The notes under the pieces: model-generated
Database searches by the model: none
What the model was told of the DNA's origin: nothing
What the model saw: the letters and a program-made list of their open reading frames with translations, nothing else
Shown here: positions 17,016 to 24,938 of the stretch, one piece after another
Layout of the letters: each line of letters starts with the position of its first letter
How positions within the stretch are numbered: position 1 is the stretch's first letter
Position numbers and translations under genes: made by a program
Origin: Bog-473 sp963755375
GTDB lineage: Bacteria > Actinomycetota > Acidimicrobiia > Acidimicrobiales > RAAP-2
NCBI GenBank assembly: GCA_963755375.1
Contig: CAVWKG010000006.1
Span: 515,863 to 579,862, forward strand
Length of the DNA stretch: 64,000 nucleotides
Direction of reading: 5' to 3'

Positions 17016-18017
17016 GTGCCTCCATCGGCTTCCCCCACACCACAGGCCTCCGCGGGCGTTCCCGACCCGGCCCGCGTCGAGATCCGCCCGGCCGCCACGG
17101 TCATGGTCGTGCGTGACGCCCGGGAGCCGTCGGGCGGGACGTCCCTCGAGGTGCTCATGGTGCGGCGCAACCTGCGCTCGGACTTCGTGGGCGGGGCCTA
17201 CGTGTTCCCGGGAGGCGCGGTCGACCCGCTCGACGGAGGGGCCGAGGCGGAGGCGCTCTGCGCCGGGCGCACCGATGCCGCGGCCAGCACGTTGCTCGGC
17301 TTCGACTCGGGCGGTCTGGCCTACTGGGTGGCCGTGGTGCGCGAGACCTTCGAGGAGGCCGGGCTCCTCCTGGCCCGGCGCGAGGGCGGTCCCGATCTGC
17401 TGGCGGGGAACCGGCAGGAAGAGGCGCGCTTCGCCGCCGAGCGGGCCGCCGTCAATGCCGGCTCGCGCTGCTTCCTCGACCTCTGCCGCGACGAGGGCCT
17501 ACGCCTCACGGTCGGCGACGTCCACTACTTCGCCCACTGGATCACCCCACGCGGCGCGCCCCGCCGGTACGACACCCGCTTCTTCGTGGCCGCGGCGCCC
17601 CCGGGCCAGGTCGCCGCGCACGACGCGGGCGAGACGATCGCCGACGTGTGGATCTCGCCGCACGACGCGCTGGCCCGTCACCGCGCCGGCGAGATCGAGA
17701 TCATCTTCCCGACCATCCGCAACCTCCAGGCCATCGGCCGCTTCGCCACCAGCGCCGCGTTGCTGGCGGCGGCGGAGGCGGCGTCGAGCGCCGTCCCCGC
17801 GATCGAGCCGCGTGTCGTGCCCGACGGGAACGGCATGCGCATCGTGCTCCCGGGTGACCCCGGCTACGAGCGGGCGGCGGTGCCCGATCCCACCGACGGT
17901 TCGGCGCGGGGGGACTTCAACGAGGCGGTGCGCGAGGTGTCCATGCGGGCCAACGAGGAAGGTCCCGACACCGCGCCCGGCCCCCGGCCGTCCGGCCCTC
18001 CACCCGACGAACCGTGA
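17016..18017 (+). CDS. NUDIX hydrolase, long NUDT19-like form
   Basis: Protein of 333 residues resembling the long NUDIX enzymes of the NUDT19/acyl-CoA diphosphatase type. The Nudix box is split by an insertion: the glycine part is VFPGGAVDPLDG (about residues 66-77) and the metal part RETFEEAGLLLA lies about 40 residues later. That split is normal for this group. The start is GTG 17016. Its stop overlaps the following MBL gene start by GTGA, which indicates co-translation. A CoA or acyl-CoA substrate is plausible from the family but not shown. Confidence 0.85.
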   Translation: MPPSASPTPQASAGVPDPARVEIRPAATVMVVRDAREPSGGTSLEVLMVRRNLRSDFVGGAYVFPGGAVDPLDGGAEAEALCAGRTDAAASTLLGFDSGGLAYWVAVVRETFEEAGLLLARREGGPDLLAGNRQEEARFAAERAAVNAGSRCFLDLCRDEGLRLTVGDVHYFAHWITPRGAPRRYDTRFFVAAAPPGQVAAHDAGETIADVWISPHDALARHRAGEIEIIFPTIRNLQAIGRFATSAALLAAAEAASSAVPAIEPRVVPDGNGMRIVLPGDPGYERAAVPDPTDGSARGDFNEAVREVSMRANEEGPDTAPGPRPSGPPPDEP

Positions 18018-18916
18018 TCCCGGCGGTGCCGGACTTCGGCATCGGGCCGGCCCCCGAGCCGGGCCGTGTCGACGAGGTGGCGCCCGGCGTCCTGCGGCTC
18101 ACCGCGCCCAATCCGGGCCTCATGACCGGCCCGGGGACGAACACGTACCTCGTCGGGAGCACCGAACCGGTCGTCGTCGACCCCGGCCCCGCCGACGCGA
18201 CCCACACGGAGGCCATCGTGGAGGCCGCGGCCCGGTTGGGCCCGATCCGCAACATCCTCGTCACGCACACCCACGTCGACCACGCACCCGGGGCGGCCGC
18301 GCTCGCAGCCGCCACCGGGGCCCGTGTGGTCGGCTACGGCCCGGCCGACGACTTCACGCCGGACGAGCGTGCCGGCGAGGGGTGGACGCTGCCCTGTTCG
18401 GGAACCAGTGCCGCCGGGGACCTGACGTTGCGAGCCGTGCACACGCCGGGCCACGCCTCGGACCACCTGTGCTGGCTCGTGGAGGAGCACGCCCTCCTGC
18501 TCACCGGCGACCACGTGATGCACGGCTCGACCGTCGTGATCCGGCCGCCCGACGGCGACCTCCATCAGTACCTGACCAGCCTGGCCCGCCTGCGAGACGA
18601 AGCGCCGCCGATCCGCACGCTGGCGCCCGGGCACGGGCGGTTGATGGACCACGTGCCCGAGGTCGTCGACGCGCTGGTGGCCCACCGTCTCGGGCGTCAC
18701 CAGACCGTTGCCGCCGCCCTCGCCGGCAGCGGCGCCGCGACGGTCGACGAGCTGCTCCCCCGGGTCTACGCCGATGTCACCGAGCAGCAGCTCCCCGTCG
18801 CCCGCTTCTCGCTCTGGGCCCACCTGCGTGCCCTGGGCCAGGAGGGCAGGGCCGTCGCCGTCGACACGGCGGCCACCGGGCAGGACACCATCGAGAGCCG
18901 GTGGGAGGCCGCCTAG
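18014..18916 (+). CDS. MBL-fold metallo-hydrolase (LACTB2-like)
   Basis: Metallo-beta-lactamase-fold hydrolase of 300 residues. The metal motif HTHVDHAPGA gives the HxHxDH ligands. Further ligands are His in VHTPGHASDHLC and Asp in LLTGDHVM, followed by the final His in LAPGHGRLM. The last 70 residues look like the winged-helix tail found in LACTB2-type proteins. Translationally coupled to the long NUDIX gene. The substrate is unknown; LACTB2 homologues act on RNA or thioesters. Confidence 0.88.
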   Translation: MIPAVPDFGIGPAPEPGRVDEVAPGVLRLTAPNPGLMTGPGTNTYLVGSTEPVVVDPGPADATHTEAIVEAAARLGPIRNILVTHTHVDHAPGAAALAAATGARVVGYGPADDFTPDERAGEGWTLPCSGTSAAGDLTLRAVHTPGHASDHLCWLVEEHALLLTGDHVMHGSTVVIRPPDGDLHQYLTSLARLRDEAPPIRTLAPGHGRLMDHVPEVVDALVAHRLGRHQTVAAALAGSGAATVDELLPRVYADVTEQQLPVARFSLWAHLRALGQEGRAVAVDTAATGQDTIESRWEAA

Positions 18917-18939
18917 AGCCACGGCGCCCACGACCGGCT

Positions 18940-20142
18940 TCAGTCGCCGGCATCCCCCTGGGCCACGGCCGCCTCGACCCGTTCGAGCAGGCGGGCCGAG
19001 CACCCCTGCACGTCGACGATCGGCGCCACGTCCTCGGCGATCACCCGGGCCATCTCCTCGAAGACGGCACCTAGCTCGCTTTTCCCGCCCGCCATGGCAA
19101 CCGGCACGCCGGCATCCCCGCCCGCGGCCAGGTCCGGGTGCAGCGGGATGGAGCCGATCAGGGGCACTCCGAGGCCATGGGCCAGGCGTTCCCCGCCGCC
19201 GGACCCGAAGAGTGCGTAGGTGGTCCCGTGCTCGCAGGTGAAGTCGCTCATGTTCTCGATGACCCCCGCGACCCGCAGGTAGCCCCGGCGAGCCATGTCA
19301 GCCGCCCGCGCCGCCACCTTCTGGGCCGCTACCGGAGGTGTCGTCACGACGAGGAGCTCGGTGCGGGGGAGCAGGCGGGCCAGCCCCATCTGGACGTCGC
19401 CGGTACCGGGGGGAAGGTCGACCAGCAGGTAGTCGAGATCGCCCCAGTGGGCGTCCTGCAGGAACTGCTGTACCGCCCGGGTCAGGACGAGCCCGCGCCA
19501 CATGATCGCCTGTTCCTCGTCGGCCAGGAACCCCATCGACAGCACCCGCACCGTGCCCGAACCGATGGCACGCTCCAGCGGGACCATCTTCCCCGCCCTG
19601 GCCTCGACGTCGCCCTCCATGCCCAGCAGGCGGGGGACGGAGAAGCCCCAGATGTCGGCATCGAGGATCCCGACCACCAGACCCCGCGACGCCAGCGCCA
19701 CCGCGAGGTTGACCGTGACCGACGATTTGCCGACGCCGCCCTTGCCCGACGCGATGGCCAACACGCGGGTCGAGGCGGCCACCGCGGTCTCCGGCGCGTC
19801 CTCGCGGGCCTTCCAGCGGGCCCGTGCCATCACGGTGGCGCGCTCGTCCGCGTCCATGGCCGCCACCTGCACGTCGACGGAGCGCACCCAGTCCAGGGAC
19901 CGCACGTGGTTCACCACGTCGCGCTCGATCTGGCTGCGCAACGGGCAGGAGGCGATGGTCAGTGCCACGTCGACGATGACGTCGCCGCCCCCGACGGTGA
20001 TGGCCCGGACCATGCCGAGGTCCACGATGGTGTCGCCCAGCTCGGGGTCCACCACCGCCCGCAGGCACTCGCGGACCTCCTCCTCCCGGACCTGTCGGGA
20101 GGGCTCCCCCGACGGAGGCGTCACTGGGGTGGGAGGCGGCAT
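18940..20142 (-). CDS. Mrp/ApbC-type iron-sulfur cluster carrier ATPase
   Basis: ATPase of 400 residues that carries Fe-S clusters to apoproteins. An N-terminal MIP18/DUF59 domain (about 18-105) contains VVDPELGDTIVDLGMV. The P-loop domain has the deviant Walker A GKGGVGKSS near residue 134, then the Mrp block ILDADIWGFSVPRLLG. Near the C terminus, where many Mrp proteins have CxxC, the motif ENMSDFTCEHG has one cysteine only. Divergent from an ErpA/IscA-like gene, which fits an Fe-S locus. It faces the MBL gene tail to tail. Confidence 0.92.
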   Translation of the reverse strand: MPPPTPVTPPSGEPSRQVREEEVRECLRAVVDPELGDTIVDLGMVRAITVGGGDVIVDVALTIASCPLRSQIERDVVNHVRSLDWVRSVDVQVAAMDADERATVMARARWKAREDAPETAVAASTRVLAIASGKGGVGKSSVTVNLAVALASRGLVVGILDADIWGFSVPRLLGMEGDVEARAGKMVPLERAIGSGTVRVLSMGFLADEEQAIMWRGLVLTRAVQQFLQDAHWGDLDYLLVDLPPGTGDVQMGLARLLPRTELLVVTTPPVAAQKVAARAADMARRGYLRVAGVIENMSDFTCEHGTTYALFGSGGGERLAHGLGVPLIGSIPLHPDLAAGGDAGVPVAMAGGKSELGAVFEEMARVIAEDVAPIVDVQGCSARLLERVEAAVAQGDAGD

Positions 20143-20294
20143 GCTCTGAATTGTACCTGCGTGGCGGGGAATTCCGACCCTTCCTGGCTGGGGTGCTGCC
20201 GTACGCCCGCCGCCGGTAACATGGTCAGCGTCCGAGGCGCACCGTGCGCCGTGGGTGGTCGGTCGCCAGGCGTAGGCGCAACGAGGAGGATCCA

Positions 20295-20660
20295 GTGACG
20301 ACGATGTCCACTTCCGTCAACATCGGGAAGAAGCCGGCGCCGGTGACGCTCAGCGATGATGCCGCGGCCAAGGTCGCCGAGCTCCTGGCCCAGGAGGAGG
20401 GCGACGAGCTCGCGCTCCGGGTCGCCGTCAAGCCTGGCGGGTGCTCCGGGTACAGCTACGAGATGTTCTTCGACACCGAGGTCATGCCCGATGACGTGGT
20501 GCGCGAGTTCGGCGCCGTCAGGGTCGTCGTGGACTCGGCGAGCGCGGAGCTGTTGACGGGGTCGACCCTCGAGTACAGCGACGGCCTGCAGGGTGCCGGC
20601 TTCAACATCATCAATCCCAACGCCACGCGCACCTGCGGCTGCGGCTCCTCCTTCAGCTGA
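20295..20660 (+). CDS. A-type iron-sulfur carrier (ErpA/IscA/HesB family)
   Basis: Fe-S carrier of 121 residues. All three cluster cysteines are present: GGCSGY in the middle and TCGCGSS at the C terminus. The start is GTG 20295, decided by a strong GAGGAGGA ribosome site with a spacing of about four bases; an earlier in-frame start lacks one. Its divergent neighbour is the Mrp ATPase. Likely job: delivery of clusters to client proteins. Confidence 0.93.
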   Translation: MTTMSTSVNIGKKPAPVTLSDDAAAKVAELLAQEEGDELALRVAVKPGGCSGYSYEMFFDTEVMPDDVVREFGAVRVVVDSASAELLTGSTLEYSDGLQGAGFNIINPNATRTCGCGSSFS

Positions 20661-22365
20661 GCTCCGGGCACCCCGCCCCCTGAGCGGAACCAGCTCCACT
20701 CCCGAGCCACCCCAGGACGCGCCCACGTCCGTCCCCTTCGTCCTCAACGGGGCTGCCGTCGCCGTCGAGGACGGGATCACCCTCCTGGACGCCCTGCGGG
20801 AGGAACTCGGCTGCCGCTCCGTCAAGGACGGCTGTAGCCCGCAGGGTCAGTGCGGGTGCTGCACCGTGTGGGTCGACGGTGCGCCCCGCGTGGCCTGCGT
20901 CACGCCCGTGCGCCGCGTGGCGGATCGCCACGTCACCACGCTCGAGGGAGCACCTGAGGAGCTCCGCAACCGCTGGGCCGCTGCGTTCGTGCAGCACGGG
21001 GCGAGCCAGTGCGGCTTCTGCACGCCCGGCATCGTCCTCCGGCTGGCCGCGCTCGAAGGGGGAGGAACCGGGAGGACGCCGTCGCGCCGCGACGTCGAAG
21101 CGGCCTTGCGCGCCCACCTGTGCCGGTGCACGGGTTGGCAGTCCATCGTGGAGGCCGCCTGCAGCGCGCTGGGTGTCGACGGCGCACCGGGCCCTCCGGC
21201 GAGCGATCCGAGGAACCCGGTGCTGGCCGCGTGGCGGGCCCAATTCGAGGGGCCGGCCTTTCAGAGCTCGGGAGTCGACGTGGTCCTCGGCGGCGGCGGT
21301 TTTGCCGACGACTCGGCTCCCCCCGGCGCGCTCGTCCAACTCGGGGCCGATGCGCCGCCCGCACCCGGACTCCGCGCCGCTCGGGCCGGGGGCGCACGCA
21401 TTCAGGGCCGCAACAGCACGGTCCCGTTGTCGCACCCGGTGGAGCTGCCCGAGGGCGACTGGGCCCTCACCCTGCAGACGACGTGGGTCGAGCCCGCCTA
21501 CGTCGAGCCGGACGCCAGCTGGTGCCGACCCGGCCATCCCCCGGCGTCGCCGCTGGCCAACGGCGGCGCCTTCGGGGGGAAGCGCCAGAGCCCGGTCCCC
21601 CTGGGGGCCAGGGAGCTCGCCGAGGCGACAGGGGACACGGTCCGCGTCCTGTGGCGGCGTGAGGACGTGGTGCGGCGCGGGCCTAAGCGCCCGCCCCTGG
21701 CCCTGGCGCTCCGTTCCGACGGCACCGGCATCGTGCGGGTCGGACGCACGCAGGGCGCGGTCGACCTGGCACCGCTGGCGGCCAGAGTGCGGGCGTCCTG
21801 CCCCGGCGTGGAGGTCGATGAGGTCGACGTCGCCGGGCCGCCGGTCTCGCCCGACCTGCGCGGCGCAGGCTGGGCCGAGGTGCTTGCGGCGCGGGCCGTG
21901 CTCGACGCCCCCGACGCCCCCGCGGGGAGTGGTGCCGCGCACGTCGCCGTGCCCGGTGCCGGCCGCGCCCGCGTCGGGCTGCACCTCGGGGTCGGCTCAC
22001 GCGGCCGTGTCGAGGTCGACGTCTGGGCCGGCGAGATCCTCTGTCCCGTGACGCTGCGCTCCTACGCGCTCGGTGCGGTGCACCAGGCGCTGGGCATGGT
22101 GTGGAGCGAGGGCATCGCCCTCGACGGTGCCGGTGCACCGGTCGACCTGACCATCCGCTCCTTCGGCATCCTCGCCGCGCGTGACATGCCCGAGGTCACG
22201 GTCCGGCTGCACGAGGGGGACGGGTGGCCCGTCAACGGCTCCGATGCCGTGTTCGTCGCCACCTTGGCGGCCGGCTGGATCGCCGAAGCGCTGCCCGCGC
22301 GCTGGCCGACCCGGCGCGACGCCGCGGGTGCGTCGGCGCGTGACGTGGCAGCATCGGGGGGCTGA
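20593..22365 (+). CDS. Xanthine-dehydrogenase-like fusion: [2Fe-2S] domain plus shortened molybdopterin-type region
   Basis: Protein of up to 590 residues. The first part is a complete CoxS-type iron-sulfur domain: plant-type cluster CSPQGQCGCC, then the second cluster with QCGFCTPG and CRCTGW. The rest has pieces of a xanthine-dehydrogenase large subunit (ANGGAFGGKRQSP, VLWRREDVVRRGPKR, and near the end RSFGILAARDMPEVTVRL). At about 400 residues this is much shorter than the normal 750. The frame overlaps the ErpA gene; the only start after that gene in frame would be CTG at 20681, so the start is unsure, but the domain begins near 20738. Whether it binds molybdopterin is doubtful. Confidence 0.75.
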   Translation: MPASTSSIPTPRAPAAAAPPSAELRAPRPLSGTSSTPEPPQDAPTSVPFVLNGAAVAVEDGITLLDALREELGCRSVKDGCSPQGQCGCCTVWVDGAPRVACVTPVRRVADRHVTTLEGAPEELRNRWAAAFVQHGASQCGFCTPGIVLRLAALEGGGTGRTPSRRDVEAALRAHLCRCTGWQSIVEAACSALGVDGAPGPPASDPRNPVLAAWRAQFEGPAFQSSGVDVVLGGGGFADDSAPPGALVQLGADAPPAPGLRAARAGGARIQGRNSTVPLSHPVELPEGDWALTLQTTWVEPAYVEPDASWCRPGHPPASPLANGGAFGGKRQSPVPLGARELAEATGDTVRVLWRREDVVRRGPKRPPLALALRSDGTGIVRVGRTQGAVDLAPLAARVRASCPGVEVDEVDVAGPPVSPDLRGAGWAEVLAARAVLDAPDAPAGSGAAHVAVPGAGRARVGLHLGVGSRGRVEVDVWAGEILCPVTLRSYALGAVHQALGMVWSEGIALDGAGAPVDLTIRSFGILAARDMPEVTVRLHEGDGWPVNGSDAVFVATLAAGWIAEALPARWPTRRDAAGASARDVAASGG

Positions 22366-22376
22366 GAGGAGCGCGC

Positions 22377-22745
22377 ATGAGCCCTGCCGTCGGCCCCTAT
22401 TCCCCGGTGCGTCGCGTCGACGACTGGGTCATCACCTCGGGTCAGGTCGGCTTGGCCACCGACGGCACCGGTGCCGCGCGTCTGGTCGAGGGCGGGACCG
22501 TGGCCGAGCTCCGGCAGGTGCTGCAGAACGTGGCCGAGGTGCTCGCCGTCGAGGGGGCGACGCTGTCCGACGTCGTCAAGACGACGGTGTACCTGCTGGA
22601 CATGTCCGAGTTTGCTGCCGTGAACGAGGTGTGGCTGGAGTACTTCACCGAGAACCGCCCAACACGCTCGGCCGTCGCGGTGGTGGCGCTCCCGATCGGG
22701 GCCCGGATCGAGGTCGAGGCCTGGGCCTACGCGCCCGTGGTCTGA
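22377..22745 (+). CDS. RidA/YjgF-family enamine/imine deaminase
   Basis: Protein of 122 residues. RidA removes reactive 2-aminoacrylate-type imines. The block PYSPVRRVDDWVITSGQVG, the segment DVVKTTVYLLDMSEF and the catalytic Arg in RPTRSAVAVVALP match the family. It begins 11 bases after the fusion-oxidase gene and its last 19 bases overlap the convergent regulator gene. Likely co-transcribed with the upstream oxidase. Confidence 0.9.
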   Translation: MSPAVGPYSPVRRVDDWVITSGQVGLATDGTGAARLVEGGTVAELRQVLQNVAEVLAVEGATLSDVVKTTVYLLDMSEFAAVNEVWLEYFTENRPTRSAVAVVALPIGARIEVEAWAYAPVV

Positions 22746-23494
22746 GCCGAGGGGGCGGTCGCCGGCGCCGCCGGCCCTCCCGTGGCGCCGTTGCGCTGCG
22801 CCACACCGGGGTGCCAGGCCACCTGTCCGAAGCGGTAACCGACGGAGCGGACGGTCTGGATCAGGTGGGCGTGCTCCTCGCCGAGCTTGGCCCGGAGGCG
22901 CCGGATGTGCACGTCGACTGTGCGCGCCCCGCCGTAGTACTCGTAGCCCCATACCCGGCTCAGCAGCGTCTCCCGGGTGAAGACCTTGGCCGGGTGCCCG
23001 GCCAGGAAGCGCAGGAGCTCGTATTCCATGTAGGTCAGGTCGAGGACGCGCCCGGAGACCGCGGCCTGGTACGTCTCGAGGTTCAGCATCAAGGGCCCGT
23101 ACTCAATGATGTCGGGCCGCATGCTCTGGCCCGTGCGCCAGAAGAGGTGCTGCAGGCGCGCGGCCAGCTCGTCGGGCCGGGCGGGGAGGACGCAGAAGTC
23201 GTCGTAGAGGTCGTCGCGCAGCAACAGCTCGCCCACCTGGTCCGTCCCGATGGCGAGGAGCAGCGGGCTCATGGGCACCTCGCGCAGGCGGAGGTGGCGG
23301 CAGAACGCCACCGCGGCGGACATGTCCTCGCCGGCCACCACCAACGCGCCCGAGAAACCCGTCATGCGCCCGTCGGGTCCGGGTGCAGCCAGGTCGTCGG
23401 GTCCCGTGACGCTCTGGTGGCCGAGGCCCGCGTTCTGCAGGGCGAGGGACACCTCGCCGGGGAGGTCGGCCGGGAAGCAGAGGAGGGGGTCCAT
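22727..23494 (-). CDS. OmpR-family orphan regulator, GlnR-like
   Basis: DNA-binding protein of 255 residues. The receiver-like first half (about 1-125) lacks a clear phosphorylation pocket. The winged helix (about 130-228) contains RVLDLTYMEYELLRFLAGHP, VFTRETLLSRVWGYEYYGG and RTVDVHIRRLRAKLG, close to actinobacterial GlnR. A Pro/Ala-rich tail follows. GlnR controls nitrogen assimilation, and the next gene on the same strand upstream is a glutamine synthetase 13 bases away. The pairing supports a nitrogen role, but related PhoP/MtrA-type regulators share the winged-helix motif. Confidence 0.8.
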   Translation of the reverse strand: MDPLLCFPADLPGEVSLALQNAGLGHQSVTGPDDLAAPGPDGRMTGFSGALVVAGEDMSAAVAFCRHLRLREVPMSPLLLAIGTDQVGELLLRDDLYDDFCVLPARPDELAARLQHLFWRTGQSMRPDIIEYGPLMLNLETYQAAVSGRVLDLTYMEYELLRFLAGHPAKVFTRETLLSRVWGYEYYGGARTVDVHIRRLRAKLGEEHAHLIQTVRSVGYRFGQVAWHPGVAQRNGATGGPAAPATAPSAQTTGA

Positions 23495-23507
23495 CAGTCG
23501 ATCGGGC

Positions 23508-24842
23508 TCAGAGCAGCGGAAGGTAGCGATCCAGCTCGAACTGGGTCACCTGGGCCTGGTAGTCGTCCCACTCCTCGCGCTTGTTGCGGATGAACCATTC
23601 GAAGACATGGTCGCCGAGTGTCTCGGCCAGCAGTTCGGAGCGTTCCATCTCGTTGACGGCGTCGTGCAGGCTCGAGGGCAACTGTTCGATTCCCTTCTTC
23701 GCCAGCTCCTTGGGCGTGAGCGTGAACAGATTGTCGTCTGCCTCGGGCGGCAGCGGGTAGTCCTCGGTCAGGCCGCGCAGCCCGGCGGCGAGGATCACCG
23801 CAAAGGTGAGGTACGGGTTGCAGGCGCTGTCGGGCGCGCGGTACTCGAGCCGGGTCGACTCCGACTTCCCCATCTTCACGACCGGCACCCGCACCAGGGC
23901 CGAGCGGTTGTTGCGGGCCCAGCTGACGTGGACCGGCGCCTCGTAGCCGCCGATGAGCCGCTTGTAGGAGTTCACCCACTGGTTGGTGACCGCGGTGATC
24001 TCGCGGGCGTGGTGCAGCAGACCGGCGATGAAGCGGCGCGCCACGTCGGAGAGCCCGTACTCGTCGTCCTTGTCGACGAACGCGTTGCGCTCGCCCTCCC
24101 ACAGCGAGATGTGCGTGTGCATGCCCGAGCCCTGGACGCCGGCCAGCGGCTTGGGCATGAAGGAGGCGAAGACACCCTCCTGACGCGCCATCTCCTTGAT
24201 CACCATGCGCGTGGTCATGACGGTGTCGGCCATGGTGAGGGCATCGGTGTAGCGCAGGTCGATCTCGTGTTGGCTGCGTGCGTCCTCGTGCTGGGTGTGC
24301 TCGACGGGGATCCCCATCTCCTCCAGCATCAGCACCGAGCGCCGGCGCAGGTCGCTCGTGAGGTCGGCCACCGACAGGTCGAAGTAGGACCCGGCGTCGA
24401 GGGTCACCGGGCCCCGCTCCGGGTCGGCGTCGTCGAAGTAGAAGAACTCCACTTCGGGCGAGGCGAAGAAGGTGAAGCCGGCCGCCCGGGCCCGCTCGAG
24501 CGTCCGGCGCAGGGCGAAGCGAGGGTCACCCTCGAAGGGCGTGGCGTCGAGGTTGGCGATGTCGCAGAAGACACGGGCAACCTGGGCGTCGTCGTGGTGC
24601 CACGGCAGCAGCTGAAAAGTCTTGGGATCGGGTCGGGCCAGGACGTCGGCCTCCTGGACCCGGCTGAACCCGTCGATGGCCGAACCGTCGAACGTCATAC
24701 CCTCGTCGAGCGCGTTCTCCAGCTCGGCGGAGGTGATGTTGAACCCCTTGGGGGTCCCCAGCACGTCGGTGAACCACAGCTGGACGAAACGGATGCCCCG
24801 CTCCTCCACGGTCCGGAGCACGTAATCCCGCTGGCTTTGCAC
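23508..24842 (-). CDS. glnA: Glutamine synthetase type I (alpha-like)
   Basis: Makes glutamine from glutamate, ammonia and ATP. It has 444 residues, the length of the GSI-alpha/GlnA2-like group. The beta-grasp start VLRTVEERGIRFVQLWFTDV, the metal site PEVEFF, the GSGMHTHISLW ammonium/metal segment, and the ATP site NNRSALVRVP with TRLEYRAPDS are all present. The region that carries the adenylylation tyrosine in GSI-beta (LFTLTPKELAKKGI here) has no tyrosine, so control by adenylylation is unlikely. The start is GTG 24842; the frame stays open far upstream, but that stretch is antisense to NAD synthetase and not homologous. Confidence 0.95.
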   Translation of the reverse strand: MQSQRDYVLRTVEERGIRFVQLWFTDVLGTPKGFNITSAELENALDEGMTFDGSAIDGFSRVQEADVLARPDPKTFQLLPWHHDDAQVARVFCDIANLDATPFEGDPRFALRRTLERARAAGFTFFASPEVEFFYFDDADPERGPVTLDAGSYFDLSVADLTSDLRRRSVLMLEEMGIPVEHTQHEDARSQHEIDLRYTDALTMADTVMTTRMVIKEMARQEGVFASFMPKPLAGVQGSGMHTHISLWEGERNAFVDKDDEYGLSDVARRFIAGLLHHAREITAVTNQWVNSYKRLIGGYEAPVHVSWARNNRSALVRVPVVKMGKSESTRLEYRAPDSACNPYLTFAVILAAGLRGLTEDYPLPPEADDNLFTLTPKELAKKGIEQLPSSLHDAVNEMERSELLAETLGDHVFEWFIRNKREEWDDYQAQVTQFELDRYLPLL

Positions 24843-24938
24843 CGCCCTAGCTTCGCATGCGGGGGGACCCGCGCTCTTCCGGGACCTCGGTCCCGCCGGC
24901 CCAGCGGGCGGGGCGGGGCCCGCCGGTAATCTGGGGGG

